Assembly: GCA_943737045.1 (NCBI GenBank)
Contig: CALSFV010000241.1
Span: 558,001 to 622,000 of the forward strand
Length of the DNA stretch: 64,000 nt
DNA from: Parapristionchus giblindavisi
Taxonomy: Eukaryota; Nematoda; Chromadorea; Rhabditida; Diplogasteridae
Direction: 5' to 3'
Under the pieces are notes generated by a model. It worked only from the letters and a program-made list of their open reading frames with translations, had not been told where the DNA came from and ran no database searches. Both the position numbers and the translations under genes were made by a program. Numbering within the stretch: the stretch's first letter is position 1; each line of letters starts with the position of its first letter. Shown in pieces: positions 11,555 through 22,730 of this stretch.

Positions 11555-14500
11555 CTAAGAAGGGGACTTAGCACTTAGCGAGTGAGAGTTAGCTATGACT
11601 TATGGCTTACGGTGATTTAACGATAGACTTAGCTATCACTAAGCACTTGGTGATTAAATGTGCGCTTATCATAAAGCTGTGATGGCAAGGCTTAGACTCT
11701 AGCTTAACTTTGCAAAAGCTCCCTTAGGTTTGTAAGTTCACCGTAGGTTACGGTATCCTAAGTGTTTCTTGCACCGATTCTAGTCGATCTCTTTCTCCCT
11801 TCTCTCTATCAAGTGGCAGATTCGAGTTTTTGTGTTGGGCAACCTCTGGTGGTACTAGAGAACAGGCGGATCGGAGAGAGTGCCAGACGGCTAGAGTGGC
11901 AGTGACGTGAGAGTGCGTAAAAGTGAGAGGGCGCCTGCTATCGCCCCCGCTTCTGCGTACGCTTTTACACTGAGAAGACGAAGAGGATTCCTGGATTCAC
12001 TCTACCTCTATGTCTGCTATTCTCTATCACTCGTATCTACCCTACACTATGGAGAAAGCAGAGAAGAAACATATTGACACATACAATAACAGACAGAAAC
12101 GTTTGCACGACGACGTTTGGCAAAACGCAGAAAGCGGTGCACTCAACGGACAAGTAGACGACATTTAGCGGATACGGATTACCGTATCCGTGAAATAGCG
12201 AAAGAACATACCTTCGAGCCTGTCGACTTCCTTCTGCAGCTTCTGGACGGAGCGCTCAGCGAACTCGGCGCGGGTCTCAGCCTAAACGACGGCCCCGATC
12301 AATTACCGGTTCCATGTAAAATTCGCTATATTCATTCCACGATTTGGGATATCGCCCAGGACACAATCTATCGTAAATACTTTCACTATGACGTCACAAC
12401 GACAACGATTTCACAGAAGGTGTTCAATCATCAATCACAAAAGGGAATGACTACCGTAATCTGACCAGAGGTCTGACCCGATTCAACTACCATACCTCCT
12501 TCAGACGAGCGGAGAGGGTACGGATCTGCTCTTCGTATGAGTCCTCACGCTGGAGAGCCTTCTCCTCGGAGACCTCGAGTGACTTGAGGTTGTTACCGAC
12601 GACGCGGAGTTCCTCCTCGAGCTCGACGATCTTGCTGCACAATGAGTCGGAGTTGAGTAAAGTGCGCGGCAACGCGTTCAACACACACCAAATTCCACAC
12701 TAATCTCTACAGAGACTAGCGACAGAAAGTGCGCGGCAACGCGTCTTCTATTTTCACTATACAAAGGATTTTGAGGATGATAGAGGAGTTGGAGGAGACA
12801 TGAGGTGCTTTGAGACGGTGTTAGTGTAATAAAGCAGAGTTAATAACTTTTTCAATTAAGATGTGCATGGATTACGGTATCTTAAACTCAATTATCGATT
12901 AGTAAATCAAGCATAATTGTCAGTTAGAGCTGGACAGGGCGACGAGGAGACGATGGATGATTTAAGATGGTCTTAAGTTGACTTAAGGTTTAAGGACCTC
13001 CTTAAGTCTGGCGTCAAGTTGGCGAATCTGTTCGGCGTAGAAGTCCTCCTTCTCGAGGGCCTTCTCTTCGGAGAGCTCGAGAGATTTGAGGTTGTTGCCG
13101 ACTACGCGGAGCTCCTCCTCGAGCTCGACGATCTTGCTGCACAGGAAAGCTTATTCGATAAAGTGTGCGACATCGTGGTTTTGAGCACAAAAAGACAGTA
13201 TTCATTCGCGTTTCAGACCAAAAGTGCGCGGCAAACGGTTATCGGAAATTACCAAAGTGTGCAAAGCGGTGAGAGTGAGTAAATGTACATCGAGATCGTT
13301 AGAGAGGAAAAGCTAATGAGTGGTTAGAGTATACTGAGAGTAAGATCAATATGGTAGACTGGTAGATCAGGGATTGGATACTGTACCAGATATTGATTTT
13401 TTATCTTGAGAACAGTATCCGACCCACTAAAGATAGAGAGAGAGAGGGGTAGACCAAAATAATATTTCAAATCAATCAATAAATTGATAATTCGCACTTC
13501 TCTCCGGCCTCAGCACGCTCCTCAGCTCTCTCGAGATCAGCCTCAACCATGGCGAGCTTACGGGCAACCTGCAATTATCGATTTTGATAAGTTGATCTAT
13601 GATCTCTCCAACCCAAACATGGGATCGAAGATTACACACATACAACATGAAGCTTGAACAAAATAGACGCTGATCTTCGATCTTTTATGATCACTGATCG
13701 TGATTGGCAACGAGACAGGACGCGTGATTATTACTGTGGCATGCAATTGGATTAGTGGTACAAATACGACTATCGTAACCCATTTCGGGGGCTACAGTAT
13801 TCGGACACTCGTTGCGGGACCTCGTCGTATTTGCGGTCAGCCTCTTCGGCGAGCATCTGGGCCTCCTTGAGCTGAGACTCGACGGTGTTGGCGCGCTCTT
13901 CATCTTGGAAGGAGCGGTTCTCCATGACCTTGCGGACACTGTAAATGATATGGCATAGTGGAAGCTCGCGCGCAGAAGCAACGCGATGCCGCGCACATCT
14001 CCTTTCTCGTTGCAATGGGAAAAATTGTCAGTTTCGAGATGGAACGTGCGCGGCATATTGGGGCGAACGCGGAGCGCGGTGCGGCTGAGCTCGGAATGCG
14101 GACAAGGAGCATGCGGTTAGTTGGGATACCTCGTCAGCCTTGTTCTCGGCTGCTGACAGTCGTGCCTGGGTCTCCTTCAGTTTGACCTCCATATCAGTCA
14201 CTCGATCGTCGTCGATGTCGACCCTCGATGACAACGCCCTACGGGCACTAAAACACATTCATGGTTAATGGGTAACAATCTCTTTATCGGTTAACTTTCG
14301 GGTTACATTCATTGTCCCTGGAACCAATGGTTCTCAAGGACCAGTCAAATTTCATTCTCTATCTTGGGATGTGTGAGTGTATGGTGTGTTAGATTTGGTG
14401 CAACATAGATGGTGTAGATGGCGTCGGTTCCTAAATATCTTCGATACATACGATTAAGAGCAAGCACATTTAATAGGGTTCATGCAGCACGTCCTGTTTC

Positions 14501-17500
14501 GAGTATTTGTGGCGCGGGCGTCTTCCAAGGCTAGCTGGAGCCAAGAATTATAGCGCGGACCTCTTCGTATTTTCTGTCGGCGTCCTCAGCGATAACACGA
14601 GCCTCGTCGACCTGGACCTCGAGGATGTTGGCGCGTTCCTCATCCTGCTGGGAGCGGGTCTCCATCGACTTACGAGCGCTAGAAAAAACACGTATTCAAA
14701 ATTTCCCAATTCCCGCAAAATTCAAAAATCCCCAAAACAGCATTAGTGATGCAGTGTGCACGAGACGGACATAAACGGACGAAGGACGAATGAATGGACG
14801 GACGGTGCTCAGTCGCGCGCTCGCATGACCGCGTGTCGCCTCCGGTGGACGCGTTGTGGACGCGGATGGCGTACCGCTCGGACTCGTCGACATTGTGGGT
14901 GGCCTCCTCGAGCTTCTCGGTGGCGATCTTGAGACGCTCCTCGGCACGCTCAAGTTCCTCCTCGAGAAGGGTCATACGGCGGTTGAGCGAAGCGACCTCG
15001 GCTTCAGCCTGTAAATCCCCATTATTTGATTGTGATACTATTACCGTTCGGCTTCGTCGGCCGACTTCATGGCCTCCTCGAGCTTCTCCGTCGCCGTCTT
15101 CAGACGGTCCTCAGTCCTGTCCAGATCCTCCTCGACGAGCACGATGCGGCGGTTAAGGGCGGCCACCTCGGCCTCGGCCTAAGAACGGGTTCTTAAGGCT
15201 AAGTCTTAAGTACTAAGGTCCCGTAAGGTTGTCTAAGAACTCGGCCTAAGAACGGGTTCTTAAGGCTAAGTCTTAAGTACCATGGTAGCTAAGGTCCCGT
15301 AAGGTTGCCTAAGTCAAATCACGTTCAATTCTACTTTTTGTCTCGCAAATTGGCCGTGTCAAACTCGAGTACTAGTACTACAAGAGTTACAAGGTTACAT
15401 TCCCTCGATGTGTTCTGCCCATACATTATAGTGTTTATACAATCCGTTCTATTGTCTGTAACTAATGGAGCAGGTCGATTAACACCCGAGTCAAAGGGAA
15501 CATTAAAGGGATCGTAACACCCCGCGTTAACGATCTTTGATTTCTGAGTAGTATGGAGTTATTCTCATATTGTGTCTTAAGCTAAGTTCATAAATTAGGA
15601 TATCCTTAGATAAGTACTTAAGTAAGGTTCATACGTTTCTCATCTTCTCTCATTCCACTCAATTCACTCATCTTTTTGCTCGTTCACTTGAAGCACCTTC
15701 CCGGAGAGCCTAGAGTAAACAGAAGAGGTATTCTGGAGGGATAGATCTCCCCCGTTCTCTATCTCTCCCTCTCTCTCTCCCTCTCCTTCTCCCTCTATCT
15801 CTCCCTCTCCCTCTCTAACCCGGTGATCTATCGACTCACACAATCAACCGGTCCCTTATTATTATTCAGCTCCTCTCTCTCACTAAGGAAGGAAATGTCT
15901 GAGTGAGACAGAGACATTGAACCCCGCTTATGCACAAACATAGAACTGTCTAGAGAGTAAACAATGACCATACAATCTTATTGACCTTTAAGGACTAACT
16001 TTAGACTTAGGACTAAGTGACTTAACTAAACAATTGTATTGCCCTTAAGGAGTTGACTCAACTAAGGACTGAACATTAAGTTATTGACTTAAAAACTACG
16101 GGCTGAACGACGTAGGGACGGACAAATGAACTTACATCTTCACGCTTCTTTCTCTCCTCTTCAAGGAGTCTTTTAACCTCATCGGCCTCATCTTTAGCTT
16201 GTTCGGCCTCTTCTCTGGCCTGTCTCATCTTCTTCTTCAAGACATCGAGCAGCGAGGTCTGCTGCGCACCCTCCTTGGCCGACTTCGACATGGCTCTGGT
16301 GTTGGCGTGGGATGTGGTTAACCCTGAGGGTTACCCGGAGTGGTTAATAAAACACAAAAAACGCGGCGGGTTAACCGTGACAAACAACACAATGACAACA
16401 ATGGGCAAAAGATAAGAGAGGAAGGTAGAAGACGTGAGAGGAGTGTTATACACCCCGGAGTTGTATATCTCTACCTCTAGTTCTCTGATCACTCTCTCCC
16501 TCTACCTCTCGCTTTTCTGATCTCTACCTCTCCCTCTAGACAAGTATGGGAGGGAACACGAGGAATTTTCAAGAGGTACATTGAGGAAGTTGGAGAAGAC
16601 GGAATAATAAGATCCTTGAGAGGTATTGATTGATTGGAAGCGATCGAACTACAAAGATCAAAGATCAAGGATCAATTAGAAAGAAAGAGGCAATTAGGGG
16701 GTAGTTGTGCTCTAACGAGGAAGAGTGGAAGAGGGATTAGGGGAAAATGTGCCTCGCCCTTTCTATGTTCACGCGTCCCCTCTCTTTCTTTCGTAAGAGA
16801 CTAAATAAGCAAGTGAAACTGCGGGCGTGAAGTCCTCTCTGCCTCTCTCAAGACCATATAAAGTGTGTTGAACGATGGAGAGAGGGAGAGGGATAGGGAG
16901 ATTGAGAGGGATAGGGAGATTGAGAGGGAGAGGGAGGGAGTACTTCCAATAAAGGGAAAAATAGCCGTATATGTGTGGAGAGGAGAAGAATGCCAGATGC
17001 AGGAGAAGAAAGAAAGGAAGGGAGAGAGGAAGAGAAATAGTGATTCAATGAAGGAGAGAGGAGCCTCTCTCCCTGCGCATCCTCTCTCTCTCTCCCTCTC
17101 CCTCTCTCCCTCTCATTCTCTCCCTCTCTCTTTCCTCTCTCCCTCTCCCTCTCCCTAGCTATGACTAAACAGCGACCTTATCGCGCTGAATTGTGTAGGG
17201 AATGAAATCAGCAATAACTTTCTCTCCCTCTGTACCTCTGCGCCTCTCCCCTCTATCACTCACTCCCTCTACCTCTCTCCCTCTCCCTCTCCCTCTCTAC
17301 CCCTCCCTCTATCTGAACAGGGTTAAGCCTCTCCCCACTGCGCATTAAAGGCAGCACATTAATGAGCTATCTGCCATAATGGGTCGGAATGGATCGGAAT
17401 GGGTTTTTGCGCGAATCAAAGGACTAATATCGGTTTCGGTACCGGTACCAGGTTGTCGGTTCTGGTTTGCGGTCACAGGATTTCACAAGCTGATACGAGA

Positions 17501-20500
17501 TCGAAATATAATCAATAGAAGCAGAAAGATGATGACAAAATAGGGAGGAGTACTAAAGAGGAAAAATGAGTGTATCATGATGTACGGATCTAAGCTACAG
17601 TAATGAAATGAGAGAAATGAACATTTTGTCCAAAAGTACAGTAATCAGAATAGAAAAGAATAATGATGATAAAACTCGGTTCATCTACTGAGACAAGTTG
17701 ATGAGGGAGGAGGAGGAGGAGTTGATGATGCTAGTCAACTGACTGAGACACAGATTGTCAAGCAGTATGGTGGCATGGTGGGGAGAGGAGAGGAGGAGGA
17801 GAATCAAGAGGGAGAGGGAGAGGGAGAGGGAGAGGGAGAGGGAGAGGGAGAGGGAGAGGGAGAGGGAGAGGGAGAGGGAGAGGGAGAGGGAGAGGGACGT
17901 AGTATTTGCCTTGATCCTAGAGGAGAACTATGTGAAAGAAGAAGAAGAGGATGGGATGTCGATCGTTGTAAGATTCTATCGATTGGATCGGGATATACCG
18001 AGGGTTACGGTAACTCCCCGGAGTACTGGGGTACTGTGGTTACGGTATCTACACCGGGGTGGATTGACACAAGCCAATCGATATGCGCTCTGCCCAACAA
18101 TGATCAAGTAGGGAAAGTGGCTGGGGTGGCAGGAAAAGGATGAGGTAGAACTAGCCTACGATCTCACTGACTAGAGAGGTAAAGAGGTAGAGGGGGGGGG
18201 GTAGAGGGAGAGGTAGAGGTAGAGCAAGGATGAAACGATAATAGAGCCTTATAGGGTGAATTCACTTCCATCACTCAGTGGCCTTTTCCGCTTCGGATAC
18301 CATTCATGCCTCTCTATTGGAAAATGTCAGAAAATTCACTAAACCCTCTCCTCGTTTGCCGTACTCTCTCGTCCGTCTATGACTGTCTACCACTCTCCCT
18401 TATCAGTGTTGTCTCTCACCTCTGCGTCTCTAACCACCTACTCTGCCAAGTGCATTGTATCTGTTCACATTTTTTTCGCTAGGCGCATCACACTCTCTCC
18501 AATTGGCCCACTATCTCGTCTGTCTCTAACTGTCTGTCGCTCTATCATTATCTTCTTGTCTCTATTCGCTCTGTTTTTTCTGCTACTCTCTCACATCTGT
18601 GTGCTATCTTACTATGCTTGATGTGTTTCTTTCTATCTCTCTATCTCGGGGTGCTGCGGGGGTAGGAGAGATCTCAGAAGTGAGGAAGAGGGAGAGGGAG
18701 AGAGGGAGAGACAGAGGGAGAGGGAGAGGGAGAGGGAGAAGTGTAAAGTCAAACACGCCTTCTCCCTTCTAATAATTACAACATGAGAGAGAAGCTGAAG
18801 GAGAAGAAGAAGAGTAAGGATTTGGATTCGAGATTATCGATTGATTAGAAGAAATATTGATTGATTAGTAAGATATCGATTGAGTAGAATACATTTATCG
18901 ATTGCCAAGGACCAATCAAGCTTATCTATATTGAATTTTCACAAAAGCTTTCATTTAGTCATTGATAATCATGATATCGATTGATTTGAGGGAGATATTG
19001 ATTGATCAGTCAGAGAAAATGGCCGTGATAACGATTCTTATGAGGGGATAGAAAGAAACATCACAATCTGAGTCATACTATATATATGGAGGTGATAATG
19101 ACCAAACGACGCAACAATTTATCGCCATTACCACGCCTTTGACTTTTTTTACAACCAGCATACCCAGAATTCACCCAAATACGCCGAAACCAGGGATCCA
19201 GGGATAACGAGGGTCCGGTACTTACCGTGCTCGTTTTCATAAGGATCTGGACAGAACCTGAAACCGTCTGAAAAGGCGATTAGGGCGCCAGTGGAAGGCT
19301 GGCGCCAGAGAAAACTGTCAGTGCACAAAAATCGATAAAAAGAGTATGACTTCACTACCGGTTATTTTGGCTACGCCGGAAGTGGATTATTGATTGAATT
19401 TGTAGAATCGTTGCTTACCTCCTGGACCTTCTTCTCCTTGTCCTCGAGCTGTGAGTTGGCGGCTGTGAGGTCTTCCTGAGATTACGATAAGCATTGGTTA
19501 CGGTAGCTTAGAGCAAGTGCCTTGTTATGTGCAATAATTCACAGAAATCGATAACTCTTGAAAAATCGATAATTCACTGACCTGGGCCTTGTCGAGGTCG
19601 TTCTCAGTCTGCATCATCTTCTTCTGGGTGTCACGGAGTTCCTCCTGGAATACGGTAGATCATGATCTATCATTATCGATTGATTTTGCTGTGATTTTTC
19701 TTCTAACTGTTTCTTGTATAGAAATGATTTAAATGAGAACAATTATGAATCAATCAATATTCATTAGAATTGGTCAATAAAGCACATGGTATAGCTGAAT
19801 TCAAAACAAGACTATTATGAAGTAACGATCAAAGATTAAAACAAAAAGATCAAAGATCAAAATAGAAAGATCAAAGATCAAACCTCAACACGCTCGAGTT
19901 TCTCGGTGATCTGTCGTACTTTCTCTTCGGCGGCATCGGCGCGATCGAGGGCGTTGTCCTATGATGGAATATTTATTAAATATTTTACAAAACAGATCGG
20001 AATCAGAAAGAGAAACGGAACGAAAAAAAATTAGTGGGGAATACTGTGAGGCATTGATGAGACTACATGTTTTTAATCAAAATTAACGAATATAATTTTC
20101 TATTTAACGCGGATAAATAATCAGTCACACAAGCGATAAATTGTTTTTGAAGCTGTTTTTGATGTACTAAAATGAATATGTCTTCTAATGTATTTGCGAG
20201 CTATCAATCTATCTACTCTACCCTATCAATAGCCCCATCAATCTACTCTATCAATAGCGTTTCAAAACAGTTTGGCTCAATCTTTATGCCGTTAATTTTT
20301 AAAACATTTTTTTTCCAAAATATTAATGAGTATTGCGTTCTTTCTAAATGTTTATTACGTAGTTGTTGTTCCAATCTCTAGGCCTCCGATTCTCAGTGGA
20401 TTGGTGTCAGCCTCCCCCTCTAATGTTACAACACCCTATAGACTAGGAGAGAATAACGCACCCACCTTCTATGCGACAGATGCTAGATTCTAGCCCCACT

Positions 20501-20983
20501 GCTTATCGATTGATTCAGGGTCATATTTAACTAATCAATAATATGTTTTATGATACGATAAGATAAAGAATCAATCGATGAGCGCGCAAAATGTCAAAAG
20601 TGATTCAACGAAAGTGGGACGGTATCTTCGGCAGAGTACAAGAGAAATAGCACGTAAAATCAAGAGATAGCCGACAATAGGTTTCTTTAATGAAATGAAC
20701 ACTTATATCATGAAGCAATTCTATTGTTCTGGGCTCAGCGCAATGTCTACGGCAAATATACCGTAATCCCTAGCTCTTACTCTTACAAGAACACGAGCCT
20801 TAAGACCTTAAAACCTCAAGACATCATCGCTCATAAACACATCAAAAGCATAGCAACATATGTACAGTACGCGACTACAGTAATCTCGAGTGGCGGGAAA
20901 TTCAAAAATGGAATTTGAAATGCGATATCGGCGCGAACCTTCTCGATCTTCATCGCCTGCATCTTCTTCTTGATGGCGTCCAT
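10666..20983 (-). CDS. lev-11: Tropomyosin, multi-isoform gene (lev-11 orthologue)
   Basis: Tropomyosin is the coiled-coil dimer that lies along actin filaments, regulating muscle contraction with troponin and stabilising non-muscle actin. The full-length 284-residue form is assembled from 20939-20983 ([15 protein letters not shown]), 19884-19958, 19582-19644, 19419-19475, one of 14875-15008/15045-15178, one of 13821-13938/14130-14247/14561-14678, 13498-13568, one of 12496-12634/12998-13136, 12212-12281, and one of three last exons. The short form begins at 16136-16291. Exon lengths and phases match the family exactly, with uninterrupted heptad repeats. The classic C-terminus [25 protein letters not shown] is at 10666-10748. 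The protein sequence is very close to C. elegans LEV-11 as I recall it, supporting a nematode origin. Confidence 0.95.
12212..12281 (-). CDS. lev-11: Tropomyosin constant exon 8
   Basis: A 70-nt exon encodes [20 protein letters not shown] and LE, the strongly conserved segment before the C-terminal exon. It ends in phase 1 (GAA-G), which fits all three last exons. Confidence 0.93.
12496..13568 (-). CDS. lev-11: Constant exon plus second mutually exclusive pair (residues ~165-234)
   Basis: The constant exon 13498-13568 reads [20 protein letters not shown].. (71 nt). It is followed by alternative exons 12998-13136 ([20 protein letters not shown].. with [19 protein letters not shown]) and 12496-12634 (same start, with [19 protein letters not shown]), each 139 nt and phase-equivalent. 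The first halves are almost identical in protein; difference is concentrated in the last 20 residues. Confidence 0.92.
13821..14678 (-). CDS. lev-11: Mutually exclusive exon trio (residues ~126-164)
   Basis: Three 118-nt exons with identical phases: 14561-14678 ([28 protein letters not shown]), 14130-14247 ([26 protein letters not shown]) and 13821-13938 ([26 protein letters not shown]). Each begins by completing an Arg codon and ends in phase 0 before VARKLAMVE. The middle one is the most divergent and resembles the vertebrate/nematode alternative actin-binding segment. The third matches the usual muscle form. Confidence 0.9.
14875..15178 (-). CDS. lev-11: Mutually exclusive exon pair (residues ~81-125)
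   Basis: Exons 15045-15178 ([28 protein letters not shown]) and 14875-15008 ([28 protein letters not shown]) are both 134 nt, both phase 0 to phase 2, and encode homologous coiled-coil segments. Inclusion of both would break the frame, so exclusive use is expected. Only 36 bp separates them, too short for normal intron removal, which would itself enforce exclusivity. Confidence 0.9.
15180..15312. repeat. Intronic tandem duplication (~60-bp unit)
   Basis: The block ctaagaacgggttcttaagg..taaggtcccgtaaggttg occurs twice, at about 15180-15230 and 15243-15307, directly upstream of the 15178 exon acceptor. Confidence 0.75.
16136..16291 (-). CDS. lev-11: Tropomyosin internal first exon (short isoforms)
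   Basis: Starts [18 protein letters not shown] and encodes 52 residues, ending in EEERKKRED with a phase-0 GTAAGT donor, so it joins the AEAEVA.. exon in frame. It replaces the 80 residues of exons 1-4 and matches the alternative N-terminus of the low-molecular-weight nematode tropomyosins. An internal promoter is implied between this exon and 19419. Confidence 0.93.
16860..17160. repeat. (GGGAGA)n / (CTCTCC)n low-complexity tracts
   Basis: Purine-rich runs at about 16875-16940 and pyrimidine-rich runs at about 17080-17157 lie in the intron between the internal promoter exon and exon 4; they could pair as a long imperfect hairpin. ORFs here are artefacts. Confidence 0.7.
17806..17898. repeat. 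(GGGAGA)n microsatellite
   Basis: About 15 near-perfect hexamer units. Similar shorter runs lie at 15756-15810, 18690-18740 and 21226-21330, all within or just upstream of the tropomyosin gene. Confidence 0.9.
19419..20983 (-). CDS. lev-11: Tropomyosin N-terminal exons 1-4 (long isoforms)
   Basis: Four constant exons, 20939-20983 (15 codons), 19884-19958 (25), 19582-19644 (21) and 19419-19475 (19), encode the first 80 residues: [35 protein letters not shown].., [19 protein letters not shown].. and [19 protein letters not shown]. All junctions are phase 0. The distal promoter must lie upstream of 20983. The initiator methionine is in the usual tropomyosin context for muscle isoforms. Confidence 0.95.
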
Positions 20984-21807
20984 GGCTGCTGATTTGGTAG
21001 AGTTGGTTGGGAACGAACTTCAACTGGAAAGAGAGTCGATCAAGACTGAGGACTTGGGGGATAAGTCCTGGAAGAAGGGGGAGGAGGACCGCGATGCGAC
21101 ACGCAACGCTCCAGGCTTTTCCTCTCTGCTGCTCTCACTGATCTACGCACTCTCTACACGACGGATCTGACTCTGAGGATGCAGGCAGGGTATAGATATA
21201 TGCCTGAGGCAGAGCCGCCCCCACGGAGGAGAGAGGGAGGGAGGAGAGAGGGAGGGAGGGGAGAGGGAGAAGGAGAGGGAGAGGGAGGGGGAGAGGGAGA
21301 AGGAGAGGGAGAGGGAGAGGGAGGAAGAGTAGGAAGAAAGACAGAAGGGGGATTACAATAAGGATCGAAGGAATGAAGAGAAAGAGAGAATGATAGCACT
21401 AGCTTTGTTTCTCTCTACCTCTTCCTCTTTTGCCTACCTCTCCTTCTCTCTCTACCTCTACATCTCCCTCTACCTCTCCTTATTCCTCTCCCTCTCCCTC
21501 TCCTTATTCTCTCTGAATCTCCCAGTACACATAGTGGGAGTCATCGATCAAATTTTTATTAACCTGTAAATTCCAATCTCTAATATATACAGCCTCTCAG
21601 TTCAGGCTTGTCGTGCCTGAAAATCAGGCTGACTATCGATACGGTGTCCCTGAGAAGTTGAGACCGTATATAGCCAACAGGGTACTGTGTGTTATCGAGA
21701 AGTGATAAATACAGTAAGTTTGGTATGCGTTGGTGTTTTGGTAAAAGAAAGGTACTACGACATATAGCACATAATACCTGTCATTCGAACAACTGTCGGG
21801 TAGAAGT

Positions 21808-21834
21808 GGGGGGGGGGGGGGGGGGGGGGGGGGG
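21808..21834 (+). repeat. Poly-G run (27 G)
   Basis: An uninterrupted 27-base guanine run, a potential G-quadruplex. Confidence 0.9.
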
Positions 21835-22233
21835 ATGCTGGGAATAGAATGAGAGAAGAAGAAAAAATGGAATCAAGATGAAAGCGGATAGTGGGGTTAG
21901 TGAGAAAAAATAACTGCCTCGTGCACCAAGTGCGACCGTATTGTGCTAGGTTTTTGTAAACAAAGCAAAACATGAAAATATTGGAGCAATGGGTTTGGAT
22001 GATAGAGTGGAACGGTATATTGATACGGTCAATGTAGTAAATCAAAAGAAATAGTCGGAGCAACGTTCATCTTCTTCATGAGCTGGATCAGAATGAATAA
22101 GAAAAAAAGAGAGTGGAAACTGTCTTTTTGATACATGATATGATAGAGAGATAGTGCATGGATTTGTGTAAAAATAGGAAGATCAAAATAGATTCGTATG
22201 AGTTATGAGTCAGTAGAACTGTTTGATCGTTAT

Positions 22234-22320
22234 GTTAAAGTGGCACCCCGAGGTAATTTTTTCTCTGTTCTCTCGCGTAATTTGTCTGCGAGAGAGCGTT
22301 GCCAGAGCGGAGAGATGTAA
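22234..22320. mobile_element. CTTAAAGG-family MITE, partial
   Basis: Carries taaagtggcaccccgaggta and gagagagcgttgccagagcggagag, the diagnostic inner blocks of the family, but lacks the far terminus. Confidence 0.65.
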
Positions 22321-22606
22321 TCAAAATATGTCTTTCTGAAACGATCGAGAATCAAATAGAAATCGTTCCGGTTCGTCGTAATTCACTTTATAGACATAAT
22401 TTCATTACACGACCTTTTCGGGTTCGGTTCCCCTATTCATTTCGTCTTGTCTTCTCGATGATGCTATGGAAGGAGAAATCTGAATCATCCACTTTTCGAT
22501 TGGGGAAATGTTGGAGAAAAGGGAGAAATAGCTGAAACAAATGAAGGAATGAAATGAATAAGATTGTAATAGGGTAAAAGTACTTCTTTATCACTCTAAA
22601 TTTCCT

Positions 22607-22730
22607 TAAATTCACAATCCAATCTAATTTCTAACTCTCCGCTCTGACAATGCTCTCTGGCTTTCTTTGTCTACGAGAGAGCGTTGCCAAATCGGAGAGT
22701 TAAAATTGCTCGGAATGTCACTTTAATAGG
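22607..22730. mobile_element. CTTAAAGG-family MITE, diverged
   Basis: Has aactctccgctctgacaatgc, tctttgtctacgagagagcg and an end reading cactttaa. A more degraded relative follows at about 22740-22812. Confidence 0.65.

Noticed and set aside
17755..18143. ORFs of alternating Arg-Glu or Gly-Glu residues
   Set aside because: Translations of the (GGGAGA)n repeat in a tropomyosin intron; no splice or protein support.
19149..19355. Possible extra tropomyosin exon (…[11 protein letters not shown] with TTTTCAG and GTAAGT signals)
   Set aside because: It has plausible splice sites but does not match coiled-coil sequence, and exon 4 already joins the AEAEVA exon in phase 0. Without transcripts I cannot support it.
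22040..22090. Minus-strand MKKMNVAPT start resembling an extra tropomyosin first exon
   Set aside because: Only a few lysine/methionine codons in common with tropomyosin and no donor leading in frame to exon 2.
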